NCBI GenBank assembly: GCA_008931825.1
Contig: QXVZ01021524.1
Span: forward strand, 1-26,330
Reading direction: 5' to 3'
From: Phallusia fumigata
Lineage: Eukaryota > Chordata > Ascidiacea > Phlebobranchia > Ascidiidae
DNA: 26,330 nucleotides
Shown here piece by piece: positions 1 to 10,579 of this stretch. The notes beneath the pieces are model-generated. The model searched no databases and had not been told where the DNA came from. It saw only the letters and a list, made by a program, of their open reading frames with translations. Made by a program: the position numbers and the translations under genes. Positions within the stretch are counted from its first letter, which is position 1. Each line of letters opens with the position of its first letter.

Positions 1-52
1 AAACTTCATTTGGCTGCTCTGCTGTAGGTTGCTTACGTACGTTGCCTTACCC

Positions 53-143
53 CAGGGGTCGGCAAGGTTTGCCAAGCTGCAGCCAAAACCAAAATCACAA
101 GGCTGATGTTTCTTGGCCGTGGGTTGTAGGTTGCCGACCCCTA
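53..143. mobile_element. Short hAT-like MITE
   Basis: The ends form terminal inverted repeats: the left end reads CAGGGGTCGGCAA and the right end, reverse-complemented, reads TAGGGGTCGGCAACC. CAGGGGTCGGCAA is a typical end of hAT (Charlie-like) elements and their MITEs. The 91-bp body is too short to code. The flanks (CCTTACCC left, CCTATACC right) are only an imperfect 8-bp target duplication, so insertion boundaries may be off by a base or two. Confidence 0.55.
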
Positions 144-556
144 CCTATACCTACGTTAATTAAATACACATAAACTACAGTCGTTACTGATATGTGACAA
201 AACCGCTGAGTAAAGGCTGGCTTGTGTTATGTTCTGTTTGTGCAGTTTTGCTATTGCAAGTTGTCTGAACTAAATTTTAAAGAACTGATTTTGTGTGAGG
301 GACTTTGCCTGAATTTAGCTTGGCCCCGGGCTGGCATAGTTTTATTACTGAATTGCCACCAAGTTTTGTGTTGCTATGCGAAATTTATTAAACTTAACCG
401 AACTATTACCGGCTGTAAACCGGCTACCCAATTTAAAGTTTATGCTTTTTTTAAAGAAACTCTTAGGTGTATATTTATAGAGTAGTCAATAAAGTGGATA
501 TCAATCTAGTAACTAAACCATTGCTGACGTGTTTGCGTTAATGATCGGTGATTATA
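144..556 (+). other. Non-coding stretch with a poly(A) signal, possible 3' end of an upstream gene
   Basis: An AATAAA hexamer lies at 488-493. An open frame at 222-485 has no recognisable family, no convincing start and cysteine/leucine-rich low-information content. The simplest reading is 3' UTR or flank of a gene that begins left of the window, but no coding exon of such a gene can be supported. Confidence 0.3.
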
Positions 557-844
557 TTAAAGAAACGTGCTAATGTAAAAATTGGCTGCAGCTATAGCTT
601 TCCTCGCCCAAGGGTTGCTCCATTTGTTATCTCGATTCGGGTATTTATCTTTGTGTGTTAGTTTAACGTCCCGGGTTTTCGACGAAGTGCACCTCTGTAG
701 GACAATTCCAAGCGCAGCAATGCACCCTAGAGCAACTGGTGCCAAATGGCGTTGTTGGCGCTTCCGACCTTTGCACAAATGGATGACGGTTAATAGCGCT
801 ACGACAATCAAAACGCGCTGCATTTGAACCTGATTTGTTCGCAT
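557..844 (-). CDS. Possible small secreted peptide (unconfirmed ORF)
   Basis: An uninterrupted 95-codon frame on the minus strand starts with a true ATG at 844, with a second in-frame ATG at 823. From the second Met the protein begins MQRVLIVVALLTVIHLC, a signal-peptide-like hydrophobic core, followed by a basic RKRQQR stretch that could be a proprotein-convertase site. The rest (about 65 residues) has two further cysteines and a charged C-terminus. Local base composition looks richer in GC than the flanks, and codon use looks plausible. I recognise no family. The plus strand is also open here, so this may be chance. No flanking exons or clear poly(A) signal tie it to a transcript. Confidence 0.25.
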   Translation of the reverse strand: MRTNQVQMQRVLIVVALLTVIHLCKGRKRQQRHLAPVALGCIAALGIVLQRCTSSKTRDVKLTHKDKYPNRDNKWSNPWARKAIAAANFYISTFL

Positions 845-1776
845 GCAGCAACAAATTCATGCGTACGCCTGATGATACTTTAGTTTCATTAATAGGTAAT
901 TGATATAGCACAGGTAATTGATGTTAATTTCATTTTTGAAATTAATTCCAACTTGTTTTTATCTTTGTTATTTAAAGTAAAGCGTAAATCGAGATAAACT
1001 CATCAGCAGAATTTATCCAACCAATTAATTTTCACCCTTCAGCACCATTAAAGCACATTATTAAATTTTACTGTGAACGTCAAGATGTTGTTGTATAAAA
1101 CTTCTTATTTGCTGCACCAGGAGATATGATAGCATTTTTGCAGGTAGGCCAGTCGCCCTTGCTGATGCACTCAACCTGTAGGTAAAGAATGCCTGTTTGA
1201 TAAGGCCATTGCGAACAGGGCTGCAAAACATTGCAAACAATACGCTGTTGGCGACTTAATGAAGCATAACGAGACTTTATTATCGACAAACGGCGTTTCG
1301 GTTTGCTTTCAGTCTGTGCTGCAAATTACTGATTATCTACTCTTTGCTGGACAGTTTGTTGAAAGCTTACAGACCAAGTTAACTTTAATTTACTGTCGAA
1401 ATTTTGCACTGTTCTTGCTGATGATTTCTTTCAGCGTATGGCTTGTTTGCATACACGACTTTGCACAACGGGTTTCCGCTGTCAGTCGTGAGTAACTTTT
1501 CAAAACGTCGAAAACAGTTTACTGAACGCGATGTGTAAAACGGTCTTCAAACAAGTGTCTCACTTTTGCTTGCATGATCACAAAAACTTCGCTGTAGGAT
1601 ATTTGCATGGAACTTGTCAGCGAAACCTATGGCTGTAGGGTATGTTAGGGGCAGTCATAATGTTTAGGTACAAGAAAAACATTACACGGAAATGCTTGTA
1701 GCGATAAGATAAAAAAAAATAAAATTTGAGTTGAAGTGGTCTACTAGGGAATTATCAACAACCTTGCAGAAGAAAT
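845..1776. other. Intergenic region upstream of the SLC17 gene
   Basis: I see no supported gene here. Short ORFs on both strands (for example 1259-1495 plus and 1080-1289 minus) lack family resemblance and splice support. A pyrimidine-poor but usable 3' splice-like sequence, CCTTGCAG, ends at 1769, eight bases before the SLC17 ATG. It could be the acceptor of a 5' UTR intron or, if this is an ascidian, a spliced-leader acceptor. No clear TATA box was identified. Confidence 0.4.
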
Positions 1777-3342
1777 ATGGAGGAGAAGGCAACACCTGGA
1801 CCAGATGCTAAAGATACTGAAAGCATTATTTTAAAAGAGGTAGAGTCGTTTTGCTTTTCCCCGTACGCAGCTAAAATGTTATGATGGTGATGTAACCTCT
1901 TCCTAAGTCAAAAACTTGTTCAAAACGGAATTGTTTTTCTTGGCAAAAACTCACAAAACTTTCGAATAGTGTACTCCAAATTGAAGAAATGTTTAGAAGG
2001 AATATGAATGGTATATAGAGGAGAAATGAAATAGAGTAAGCAGCTCGGATTTATATTCATGCATTTCGATCGGCATAGAATACATAACAACATAAAAGTG
2101 CTACATAAGGCCGTTTTACAGGAAAACACACCTGGATGTTACCTGAAAGCCCGCCATGTCCTTGCCTTCATGGGTTTTCTCGGCATGTTTAACGTCTACT
2201 CGCTGCGAACCAACCTGAGTGTGGCTATCGTTGCCATGGTAAACAGCACCGGCGATGACATCACTTCAGCGAATCAATCCGATATTTGCCCGGACAAAGG
2301 AGCGGACTCCGGAACTACAGCGAGCTCGGTAAAAAACTGATCAACCTGCTGTACAAAAATAAAGTCAACCGAAAACGAAAATAATGTTCTTTATGGTTAA
2401 TTAGTGTCTCATGCTAAATCCTTTGCTCGCAGAACGGAGTATTTAATTGGAGTCCGTCGCAGCAAGGCCTCGTATTGGGTTGTTATTTCTATGGATACAT
2501 TGTAAGCAACGTACCAGGTGCCTGGCTGGCAAGACGGATCGGGTTTAAGAAGGTTCTTGGTGGTGCGATGTTCTTTTCATCAATCATCACGTTAGTAACC
2601 CCGGTTGCCGCTTACGCCAGCTTCGATCTCTTTGTGGCATTAAGGGTCATTTTGGGACTATTTCAGGTGGGGTCATTTAGTACTTACAGTAGGCATTAAT
2701 TTCTTTTGACTAATTTACAAATTGGTGGTCGATGCATAGAAACCAGCAGAAATGCCTTGCCTTAATATGGAAGAAAAACATTGAAATTTATGAAAAATTT
2801 TGTAAAATTGTTTGTATCCTTCTGTTTTAGAAACGGTTATTTTATCATAGGGTGTATCTTTTCCAACGATGCATGGTGCGTGGGGATCTTGGGCGCCACC
2901 TATTGAGAGAAGCACCCTAATAGCGGCACACATGTCGGGTTCAAGCTTCGGAACTTGCATAACATTGCCGCTAGCTGGTGTAATAGCGGATGAACTCGGT
3001 TGGGAAGCTGTCTTCTATTTTACAGGNCGACAGCTGTGCTTTTATCGGAAACTGATTATTTTTACAGAACTCTTTGACCCAGTGGCAGACAGTGTTTTGG
3101 ATATCCGCCGGCGTTTATTTAGGAGGAGCTCTCATTTATTTGTTGTTTGGGTCGGGCGTCGAGCAATCATGGGCCAGAGGGAAAATAAGAGAGAAGAAAC
3201 TGGGTATGTGACGTGTTGCACACTTTCCTTGCAAAGCTTTTAGTTTTTGGGCATTTTCGCAGTCGTTGCATAACTTTTTCTATTTTTTTGAGCAGTGCTT
3301 GAGGAAACAAAACATGCTGAGGAACAAGGAACAAAACTTTAG
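1777..3342 (+). CDS. SLC17-family (sialin/VGLUT-type) anion transporter, middle missing at an N
   Basis: This is a major-facilitator organic-anion transporter of the SLC17 group (vesicular or lysosomal sialate, glutamate or phosphate carriers). Exons are 1777-1839, 2122-2328, 2433-2666, 2851 to the N at 3027, 3068-3203 and 3296-3342 (TAG); phases agree throughout. Exon 2 has the TM1 signature FNVYSLRTNLSVAIVAMVN followed by a loop with N-X-S/T sequons. Exon 3 carries FYGYIVSNVPGAWLARR, the family's TM2-3 region. Exon 4 has GVSFPTMHGAWGSWAPP with ERS, a highly conserved family block. The penultimate exon resumes at LTQWQTVFWISAGVY, the last two transmembrane helices, and ends in FGSGVEQSWA. 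About 227 N-terminal and 60 C-terminal residues are seen, against a usual 480-590, so roughly TM5-TM10 are absent. The loss coincides with the N, so an assembly gap is more likely than a broken gene. Substrate cannot be assigned. Confidence 0.9.
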
Positions 3343-4720
3343 AACACACCAACATATTTTCTTATAATACACACCGAAAAGTGATACCAAGCAAAATCTG
3401 TAACAAAGTCTCCTCGTTATCGAAAGGAGATACGATTAAACCAAACTCTTTCAGACTTGCGTCGTTTGTTGTTCAGAATTGTCACCGGTATTCAAACACG
3501 GATTCCGTGGGAATTTTGTGTTAAATACAGTATTTATCGTTGAACTTTCAAAACGCTAATATTTTTAGCATCTATTTACCATTTGCATTTGTTTGCCTTA
3601 CGCGTTTTTGTTCACTTATCGGAAACCATTACATAAAGTAAAATTACTCAAACACAAGCAACCGTGGTTTCCTGTCAAACAAGAATATTTTGTGGATTAC
3701 TGAGCTTCAGGGCCAGGTCACCGGAAGCTATCGCCCCAATATTACATTACAATATCTACAAAACTAAAAGCAATTACTCAAACATTTTACGCGTTATTTG
3801 CCTTTTTAAGAAAGGAACCTCACACTCACGTCAGAAACGGAATCAAAGCATGTAAATTGCTCAAGCCACAGTCAGCAATCGTCGACTTTACACCTGGCAC
3901 TAGTAGCGCCGGGCGCATTGAATCAACATGTGCTTGCAGTAAATCAACATACCAGCCATTTACCCGAGGCGCCAATCTGTTTGTAACATGCCAAATACAT
4001 TAGTCATTTCGGCGTGATCTCGCAATCTTGTGATGCATTGAAACTATGTCGAGTATCGAATTAAAGAAAATTGATCACCATGTTGCGTAATCTCAGTGTA
4101 AACAATCTTTGCTGTATATCGAGGTATTTTGACATCTGTGTGAATCTGTGTACACAGACTCAAAGAAAGTTTTAATCTTAAAAGTTTTAACGGTTTCTAA
4201 AGCGTAGCCTCCATTCACTGCGCAAAGCTCGTTCGGACTTGTGGCATGGGCGATTTTATGTATCGGCCCTTCGACTTTAAGTAAAGTTGTTTTACCTACC
4301 TACTGCGAGACCTTATGTTACGAAATTCATATCCAACAATCATATGTAGTTGATACGCATTGTGGTTTCATGAATATAAGCAACAAAAACAGGCCACGTC
4401 CCGTGTTACGAGTTGGTTTCCCAAGCATAGCAGGAAATCGCACAGCGTCGGCGTTTTGAAACAAAGCCTTATCACGTGCCAACTGGATGCATGCGTCACG
4501 GCGTGCATGTGATTGTGACGTAACATGCCAACGCGTCAGTAAACTTTACTTCCAGCACTTTGCGAGCCGTCGGACTTTAAAACATTAAACTGTGCGTTAT
4601 TGTTTGTATAGTGCTGCATTATCGGGTCGTTTAAATTGATGCGTGCTCGAGGACTAAAGTTCATTTGTCGCTAACGTTTGCACGGATTTTGTTACATACG
4701 AACACGCGCAAGAGAGAAAT
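3343..4720. other. Intergenic region between the SLC17 and His/Pro-rich genes
   Basis: An ATTAAA at 3435-3440 is a candidate poly(A) signal for the SLC17 gene. The remainder shows no supported exon; the short ORFs at 3664-3855 and 4241-4459 lack family similarity and splice support. The last 250 bases, next to the following gene's start, contain an E-box CACGTG at 4473-4478 and a CRE-like TGACGTAA at 4516-4523, with an inverted CGTCA half-site near 4495. This is a plausible proximal promoter, by inference only. Confidence 0.4.
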
Positions 4721-7045
4721 ATGGAGCGACATTTAAGACGGGATGCGAACCAAGCACATAAGGTAAGTAAATCGAACATGAAGTTGTGTGCGCATACGCA
4801 AACGGAACTTTGTTAATTGTCGACAACATGAGTTGTTTCATTTTTTTGATTTAATTGTTTGATAAAGAAAACCAAACTGGATGAAATAGGCAGCCGTCGA
4901 ACTCGTGACTATTTCGTAGGGATTTTTCGGGAACAACGGTTGACGGTCTAAATCAGTGCAACCCACTATACATTTTACTACTGAGTCAATATAAGAACTA
5001 CCAATCTTACAATAGTAAAACGGTTGTACCGACAATTTTTCCATCCTAGCGACTCAATTTAGTTGCCACAAAGGTTTGCCGAAAAAATTGTTTAAACTAA
5101 ACAAATTCAAAAAATGAAATTAGTTGGCTCAAGGTGGGTTTCACTCATTCAGGCGATCTCAAAATATATCAAAATTACAAACAAATAATATGCGAGTCCA
5201 AATGCAACAGAACAACTCGATTGTGAACTCATTAGCATGGCCCATGCGTCAATTCTTCCGCCCAACAACAATAAAGTAAAGAAACAAATACCACCGCCTG
5301 GCAGCAACATCGCAATTAGTATCCTTTGTAGTAATTGGTGCACAGTGCGCAGGCAATAAAGTGCCAGCAGGCCTATTTCAGTCCGACGCTGCCGGAAATC
5401 GTCTGTTTGCATTTAAAGTTTGAAGCGCGGCTGTGCGTACCACGCAGAGATTGGTAGCGCACGGCTGGATTTACATCGAAACAATGGTGACTGTCGGGTG
5501 GAGGAACCTACCGTCTGGAAAAAGGTGAAACTTAAAAAATAACGGACTGCTGTCGTGTTGCAGCAAGAGATGAGAGCTGAGCGCAAGGAGGAAAGACTGC
5601 ACAACCGCGCAGTGAACGCAGCTCTCCATGGAAACATCGGGCAAGCGGTGAGGCTGGAGGCGAAATCCAATCAGGCCCATCATAGGTATGTCTGTAGTTG
5701 CAGTTTTTTGCTGGATAAATAAATGTCGCGTTTGTAATAGTCCCTTGTTTCAACTTGGTATAATATATTCGTTTTTTTCACTTTGCGATCGTTTACAGTA
5801 CGTTACATATACTGTAATTAGGAAGTCCACTTTTTTCTGTATTTGTGTGATGATAAAGAACGGTATTTTGCAATAGATCGGTTCTGCGTGGACAGTGTCA
5901 AACAATATGGGCAGCCTAAATATGGCAGTTGTGATCAATGCCGTCTGCTAGGCTTAACGCCGCAGTCAAACCAGATCGGGAAATTAAAATGTTTCGAAGA
6001 TATATTTTACAATAAAAAATAAAATCATTAAAAAACGAGCAATTTACGTATTCCGACATTCAAGAGTGACGTATGATTTTTAGTTGTGATGGAAGTATGA
6101 CGTCATCAGTCGACCACCACGTTTTTACTTTTTGCCACGCAGAGCCGAAGCCGCCCACCATCGGGAAGTAACGGCTCGTGTTGCAGCAAATTCGATGCAC
6201 CACCATCATCACCACTCACCACCCCCAGTTCACCATCATCACCCCCCACCGCCCCATCATCACCACCATCATGGGATGGGGCCACGCCCCCACACCGATG
6301 TACATGTTGTCCATGTAAGTTGACCCCCACACCGATGTACATGTTGTCCAGATAAGTCTCAAGAGTGTTATTCAGCATTCTGGCGACTTTTTAATCGATA
6401 TCGAGCACTCTGGCGTATTTTCGGGTATAGCGATGCTTTAAATTGTATATCACTTCAATGCTGTTTTGTACTTAACATGACTGTGATTGAGACCAACAGC
6501 ATATTTCGCTTCTTACTATGTGCGACAAATCAGTTGTAATGCTAAGTTCGTTCACGCTTACGGATTCAATTGATACAATGAATAGCCTATGCAAATCACC
6601 GACTTTCTTACCCTATATCATCACGCATACTTATTTCTGCATAAAAATACCCCGGTTTCTCCTCACGCACATGCTTTTGTTTCTCCAAGGACTTTCGTCC
6701 AAGTTTTTAACCTTGAAATGTGTCTTTAGCACTACTCGCCTCCGGCTCCCGGTTACCCCACTGGGGCAGCTCCGCCTCCCCAACCAGGTTATCCATACCC
6801 CCCGAACCCAGGATACCCCCATCAAGGTAAGATAAAAAAAACAACGAAAGGATTGAAGACATTATCTGCCCCATTTAAACTAAGTTTCCGATCGAAAATT
6901 AAACACTGGATTTTCTGCAAACGTTTTCTGTTTTAAAAACTCTTTCCAAACTAACAATGTAAACTAAGTTGTTAATTAAAACAGAAATTTTTAGGAATTC
7001 TTTCACTTAACTAAATACTTCTTTGTTTACACAGGTTACCACTGA
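4721..7045 (+). CDS. Histidine/proline-rich protein, 147 aa, family not recognised
   Basis: Five exons join in frame: 4721-4762, 5564-5685, 6143-6314, 6730-6826 and 7035-7045 (TGA), all with GT-AG borders, mostly of GTAAGT type. The first 75 residues are a charged, probably helical segment with related phrases such as ANQAHKQEMRAERKEERL and NQAHHRAEAAHHR. There is no signal peptide or membrane segment. Residues about 75-110 are runs of six, four and six histidines separated by SPPPV and PPPP. The C-terminus is Pro/Gly/Tyr-rich with three P-G-Y-P units, ending GYPHQGYH. His runs could bind metal or favour condensates, and PGYP repeats occur in many low-complexity tails; neither is proof of function. 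An alternative copy of the last two exons follows the N at 7294 (7446-7542 and 7756-7766, stop TAA) and encodes the same residues. The AATAAA at 8904 is the likely 3' end. Confidence 0.75.
6287..6350 (+). repeat. Tandem duplication spanning an exon end and its splice donor
   Basis: A 27-bp sequence beginning CCCCCACACCGATGTACATG occurs at 6287-6313 and again at 6324-6350, offset by 37 bp. The first copy runs into a canonical donor (CCAT then GTAAGT) that ends exon 3 of the His/Pro-rich gene. The second copy is followed by GATAAGT, so the corresponding GT has become AT and is not a normal donor. Confidence 0.8.
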
Positions 7046-8014
7046 ATTACCAAACTGGAATATAGAAACAATCCATCTAATGAGGACGCTATGTTGCTGA
7101 TAAAGTTAAATCCTAAAAATACATCTGATTCCCCATGTCAACATCATTACTACAGTATTTGAGTATGAAAAACAATTTCTTTTTTGATGCCGTAGGATAT
7201 ATGCCCAATCAGTGTTAAATAATTTTTGTACATAGAAAATCTCTCCAAATATTTCCCCGATAATGTAGAAATTCTCTTCTCGGTTATTCTATGNCAAATC
7301 ACCGACTTTCTTACCCTATATCACCCGTATTGCGATCACGCATAACTTATTTGTGCATAAAAATACCCCGGTTTCTCCTCACGCTCATGCTTTTGTTTCG
7401 CCAAGGACTTTCGTCCAAGTTTTTAACCTTGAAATGTGTCTTTAGCACTACTCGCCTCCGGCTCCCGGTTACCCCACTGGGGCAGCCCCGCCTCCCCAAC
7501 CAGGTTATCCATACCCCCCGAACCCAGGATACCCCCATCAAGGTAAGATAAAAAACAGCGAAACGATTGAAGACATTATCTGCCGCAATTAAACTAAGTT
7601 TCCGATCGAAAATTAAACACTGGATTTTCTGCAAACGTTTTCTGTCCTGAAAACTCTTTCCAAACTGACAATATAAACTAAGTTGTTAATTGAAACGGAA
7701 ATTTTAAGGAATTCTTTCACTTAACTAAATACTTGTCATAACTTTGTTTACACAGGTTACCACTAAATTACCAAACTGGAATATAGGAACAATCCATCCA
7801 ATGAGGACGCTATGTTGCTGATAAAGTTAAATCCTAAAAATACATCTGATTTCCCATGTCAACATCATTACTACAGTATTTGAGTATGAAATACAATTTC
7901 TTTTTTGATGCCGTAGGATATATGCCCAATCAGTGTTAAGTAATTTTTGTACATAGAAAATCTCTCCAAATATTTCCCCGATAATGTAGAAATTCTCTTC
8001 TCGGTTATTCTATG
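6592..8014 (+). repeat. 0.7-kb direct duplication around a single N (likely assembly artefact)
   Basis: Copy 1 is 6592-7293, copy 2 is 7295-8014, and the only thing between them is the N at 7294. Both begin CAAATCACCGACTTTCTTAC and end CTTCTCGGTTATTCTATG. Both carry the two terminal exons of the His/Pro-rich gene and part of its 3' UTR. Differences are scattered single bases and small indels (for instance about 13 extra bases near 7325), including a synonymous GCT/GCC change and a TGA/TAA stop difference. This is the pattern of two alleles or unmerged overlapping contigs placed end to end. A real tandem duplication cannot be excluded from sequence alone. Confidence 0.85.
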
Positions 8015-8909
8015 CAAGTCTGCGCACGACCAGAACCCTAAAGTTGCCGATTGCACCCACCTAACGAACCGGGGGTTTTTAAAGCTAATACATGTCGATA
8101 CTTTGAGTTTACAAATACAACTTGCGTTTCATTTACTCTGAAAGCTTAATAACCGGGTATTGTAGTTTATCCACAAATGTACATCGCAAACTCAACCGAG
8201 ACACGGAATAGTCATGCCTATGATATCGATAACTACCAAAAGCTGTACAGCTTTTGATTGCACGTGCCAGTCCGATCCAGAAACGCTTGCTGTTGCATTT
8301 CAAATCAATCCGCCTTATGTTAAATTATGTATTGTGAGCACACGGGCACTTATGCAATTGATCGTTAAAACATAGATGTTTCAATATATCTCGCTGCTGT
8401 TAACTGGAGTCGCGCGTATCAGTAGTTATCATTCAGCGCCGTAAGCTGTCGACCTCATCTATTTATGCTCATGGTTTTGTACATACGTCATGCGATCATT
8501 TGTCTATTAACACGAGAAAAGCTTCTTGCTTCCGTTGGGTACACGTGCAATAACTCTGTAAATATTGTACAGTCGAATCATAGCCCCAAACAGAAATGAA
8601 AATATATCCCAGATTGTTCTGTTGCTGCTGCTGTTGGGTGGCTCATGTACATAGTCCTGTAAATAGTGGTTTTATCCCATCTCAAATTGTATAACGTTTA
8701 CCAAAGCAGCGATGTGTACATATGTTTGATGCAAAAATAAGTAATACTCAATCTCTCTTTAAACTATTCATGTTTTATGCGGTTTAAACTCACAGGCCTA
8801 TTGCTTGATTACAAAGTTACTTTACTTTATAAGTTGGTGCGCCTTTCGATTGTCTAGAATTATTGCTTTCCAATTTTGACCAACTTGACTATTATTTTTG
8901 TGCAATAAA
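7767..8909 (+). promoter_or_regulatory. Probable 3' UTR of the His/Pro-rich gene with clustered Pumilio-type sites
   Basis: After the stop codon the sequence is non-coding up to an AATAAA at 8904-8909. It contains exact UGUA(A/C)AUA octamers, the PUF/Pumilio recognition element, on the sense strand at 7948-7955, 8478-8485, 8557-8564, 8646-8653, 8658-8665 and 8715-8722. A seventh, at 7227-7234, is the same site in the other duplicate copy. Five lie within 245 bases, and two are only 4 bases apart. PUF proteins repress or localise mRNAs, especially in eggs and early embryos; that the transcript is maternal or localised is inference. Confidence 0.6.
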
Positions 8910-10579
8910 GTTTTTAACCGGCTGCTGTATCATTTTGTGTTTTATTGTGCAAGAACTTTGATTGACAGTAGCAACACCTTTATGCGACGTTTGTCCCAAT
9001 CGCTAATCGTTATCGCAAATTTTATTGCTTTTTTGCAACAACGAGTGCCATGCAGCGAGGCACCCCTGCAAGTGGGAGTTAATATTGACTCTTCGCCTAA
9101 TCATTAAGCCCGTGCAGCGTCGAGACAAACCAGAAACCGATCAAACCTCGCATATTTCGCTTTATGACCTTGCTAAAAAAATAATCTGTTTTGAATTCAA
9201 ACACACGTTGAAAATGTTATTGATGTTCAGACCTTACTCCCAGGCTCAAAGCTGCGACATTTTTAGGCCATCCGATTTAACGGGTGTGACGAACCACATA
9301 AACGGTAACACGAAATTTATTATTGCTGTACCGATATTGCACGGCTCATTTTTTGTAGGTCAAAAGTTATTAATTAATAACGTTAAGGTGATATAACACT
9401 CTGTATGTCAGTCGAGCGCCTAAAACAATTTGCTTGTGCCATTGCATGGTTTTATCATCGGTCAGTTATATTGCCACCAAGCGGTTTCACGGTGTTTATA
9501 ACCAAATTTGTTACCAATCCAATACACAAAGTATTTTTCACGTGTACACCAATCATCGAAATACACCCCCGAAACAGTTACATGTTTGTTTAAGATAATG
9601 CGACAAGAATGATTCTTTGATGTTCTTGATGCAATAGACACTAACGATCAGTTTGTGCTGCATTGCGACTGCATTTAGGCCTACTTGTGGGCTGCAAGTG
9701 GTAAACACGCCTCGATATATTGCTTTTATTTAGAAAAATCCTTAAATTTTTTTAAAAAGTCAGCATTTTTTTCATTTTTGGTCTAAGTATGGCAGAACAG
9801 ATTAATAGACTTCCTGATACCACAGAATTGCATGGATTGTGTTTGCCCTGTAGTTAGCACCAAAGCAAAAATTTGCTTGCCTGGAGCATCCATTCCAATA
9901 CCGAGCAAAAATTCCAAAACATCTAACTTCGATTAGAAAATACAACACACTCAAATAACCGAAGCGCAGTCACGCGTTGGACTCGAAACAGATTTTGATT
10001 TAAAACTCCTCACCGCGATCGCGCTGAGTGCTACACGATGGTTGGTTCAAGTGCCGTTGTTGGGCACTGTTCTACAAAATTAGGGAGTCGTTGTCAAATG
10101 ATACAACTCAATTCAATTATACTCATGTACGGTTGTTCAGTAAGGACGAACTGTTTGGCTTCAGTTTGGAATTCTGTGATATGACTCAGGGAAGGTGTTG
10201 CGCAAGGCTGTACTGTGTGAAGGAAGCAGGTCTACAGTTTTTTGTGTATGTTGTCAAAGTTTTAGTTTTACCAATAGCATCAAGTCTGCAATCTTGTTTG
10301 ACGTCAGATTAATGTTTGGTTGGTATATATTTTGACATAAGATTCTATTAGGCTAAAATTACTGTGTTAAAGGCCAAAGGCGACAGTTTAGGTTGATAGT
10401 AGCAGTAAGTAGTAACAGCAGCACAAAACCGTCTTGTTTTAGGTCATTAAACCTGTCTACCGGATTCGTACCATAATTTAGTGGAGTGTGTTAGGCTTTG
10501 GAGATGTTTTAAAGGCTTTTTCTACAGTACCAACACAAAAAAGTATTTCACATCACAAAAAGGTGATATAAAGGTTGAC
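8910..10579. other. Intergenic region upstream of the cadherin gene
   Basis: No exon with family resemblance was found. The longest open frames (9025-9396 and 10028-10312, plus strand) do not begin with a convincing ATG and match nothing I know. A strong pyrimidine tract with acceptor, TTTTTCTACAG, ends at 10527, about 50 bases before the cadherin ATG. It could define a 5' UTR exon or a spliced-leader acceptor. Otherwise I see nothing specific. Confidence 0.4.

Noticed and set aside
6631-6825. Minus-strand frame opposite the PGYP exon, repeated at 7347-7634
   Set aside because: Antisense shadow of a low-complexity coding exon and its duplicate copy.
7291-7551. Open frame across the N containing a Pro/Arg-rich peptide
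   Set aside because: It is a shadow frame of the duplicated PGYP exon plus intron and depends on an N.
9025-9396. 124-codon open frame upstream of the cadherin
   Set aside because: No ATG at its start, no family resemblance, no splice or poly(A) context; plausible by chance.
10028-10312. 94-codon open frame upstream of the cadherin
   Set aside because: Starts at a non-ATG codon and has no recognisable features.
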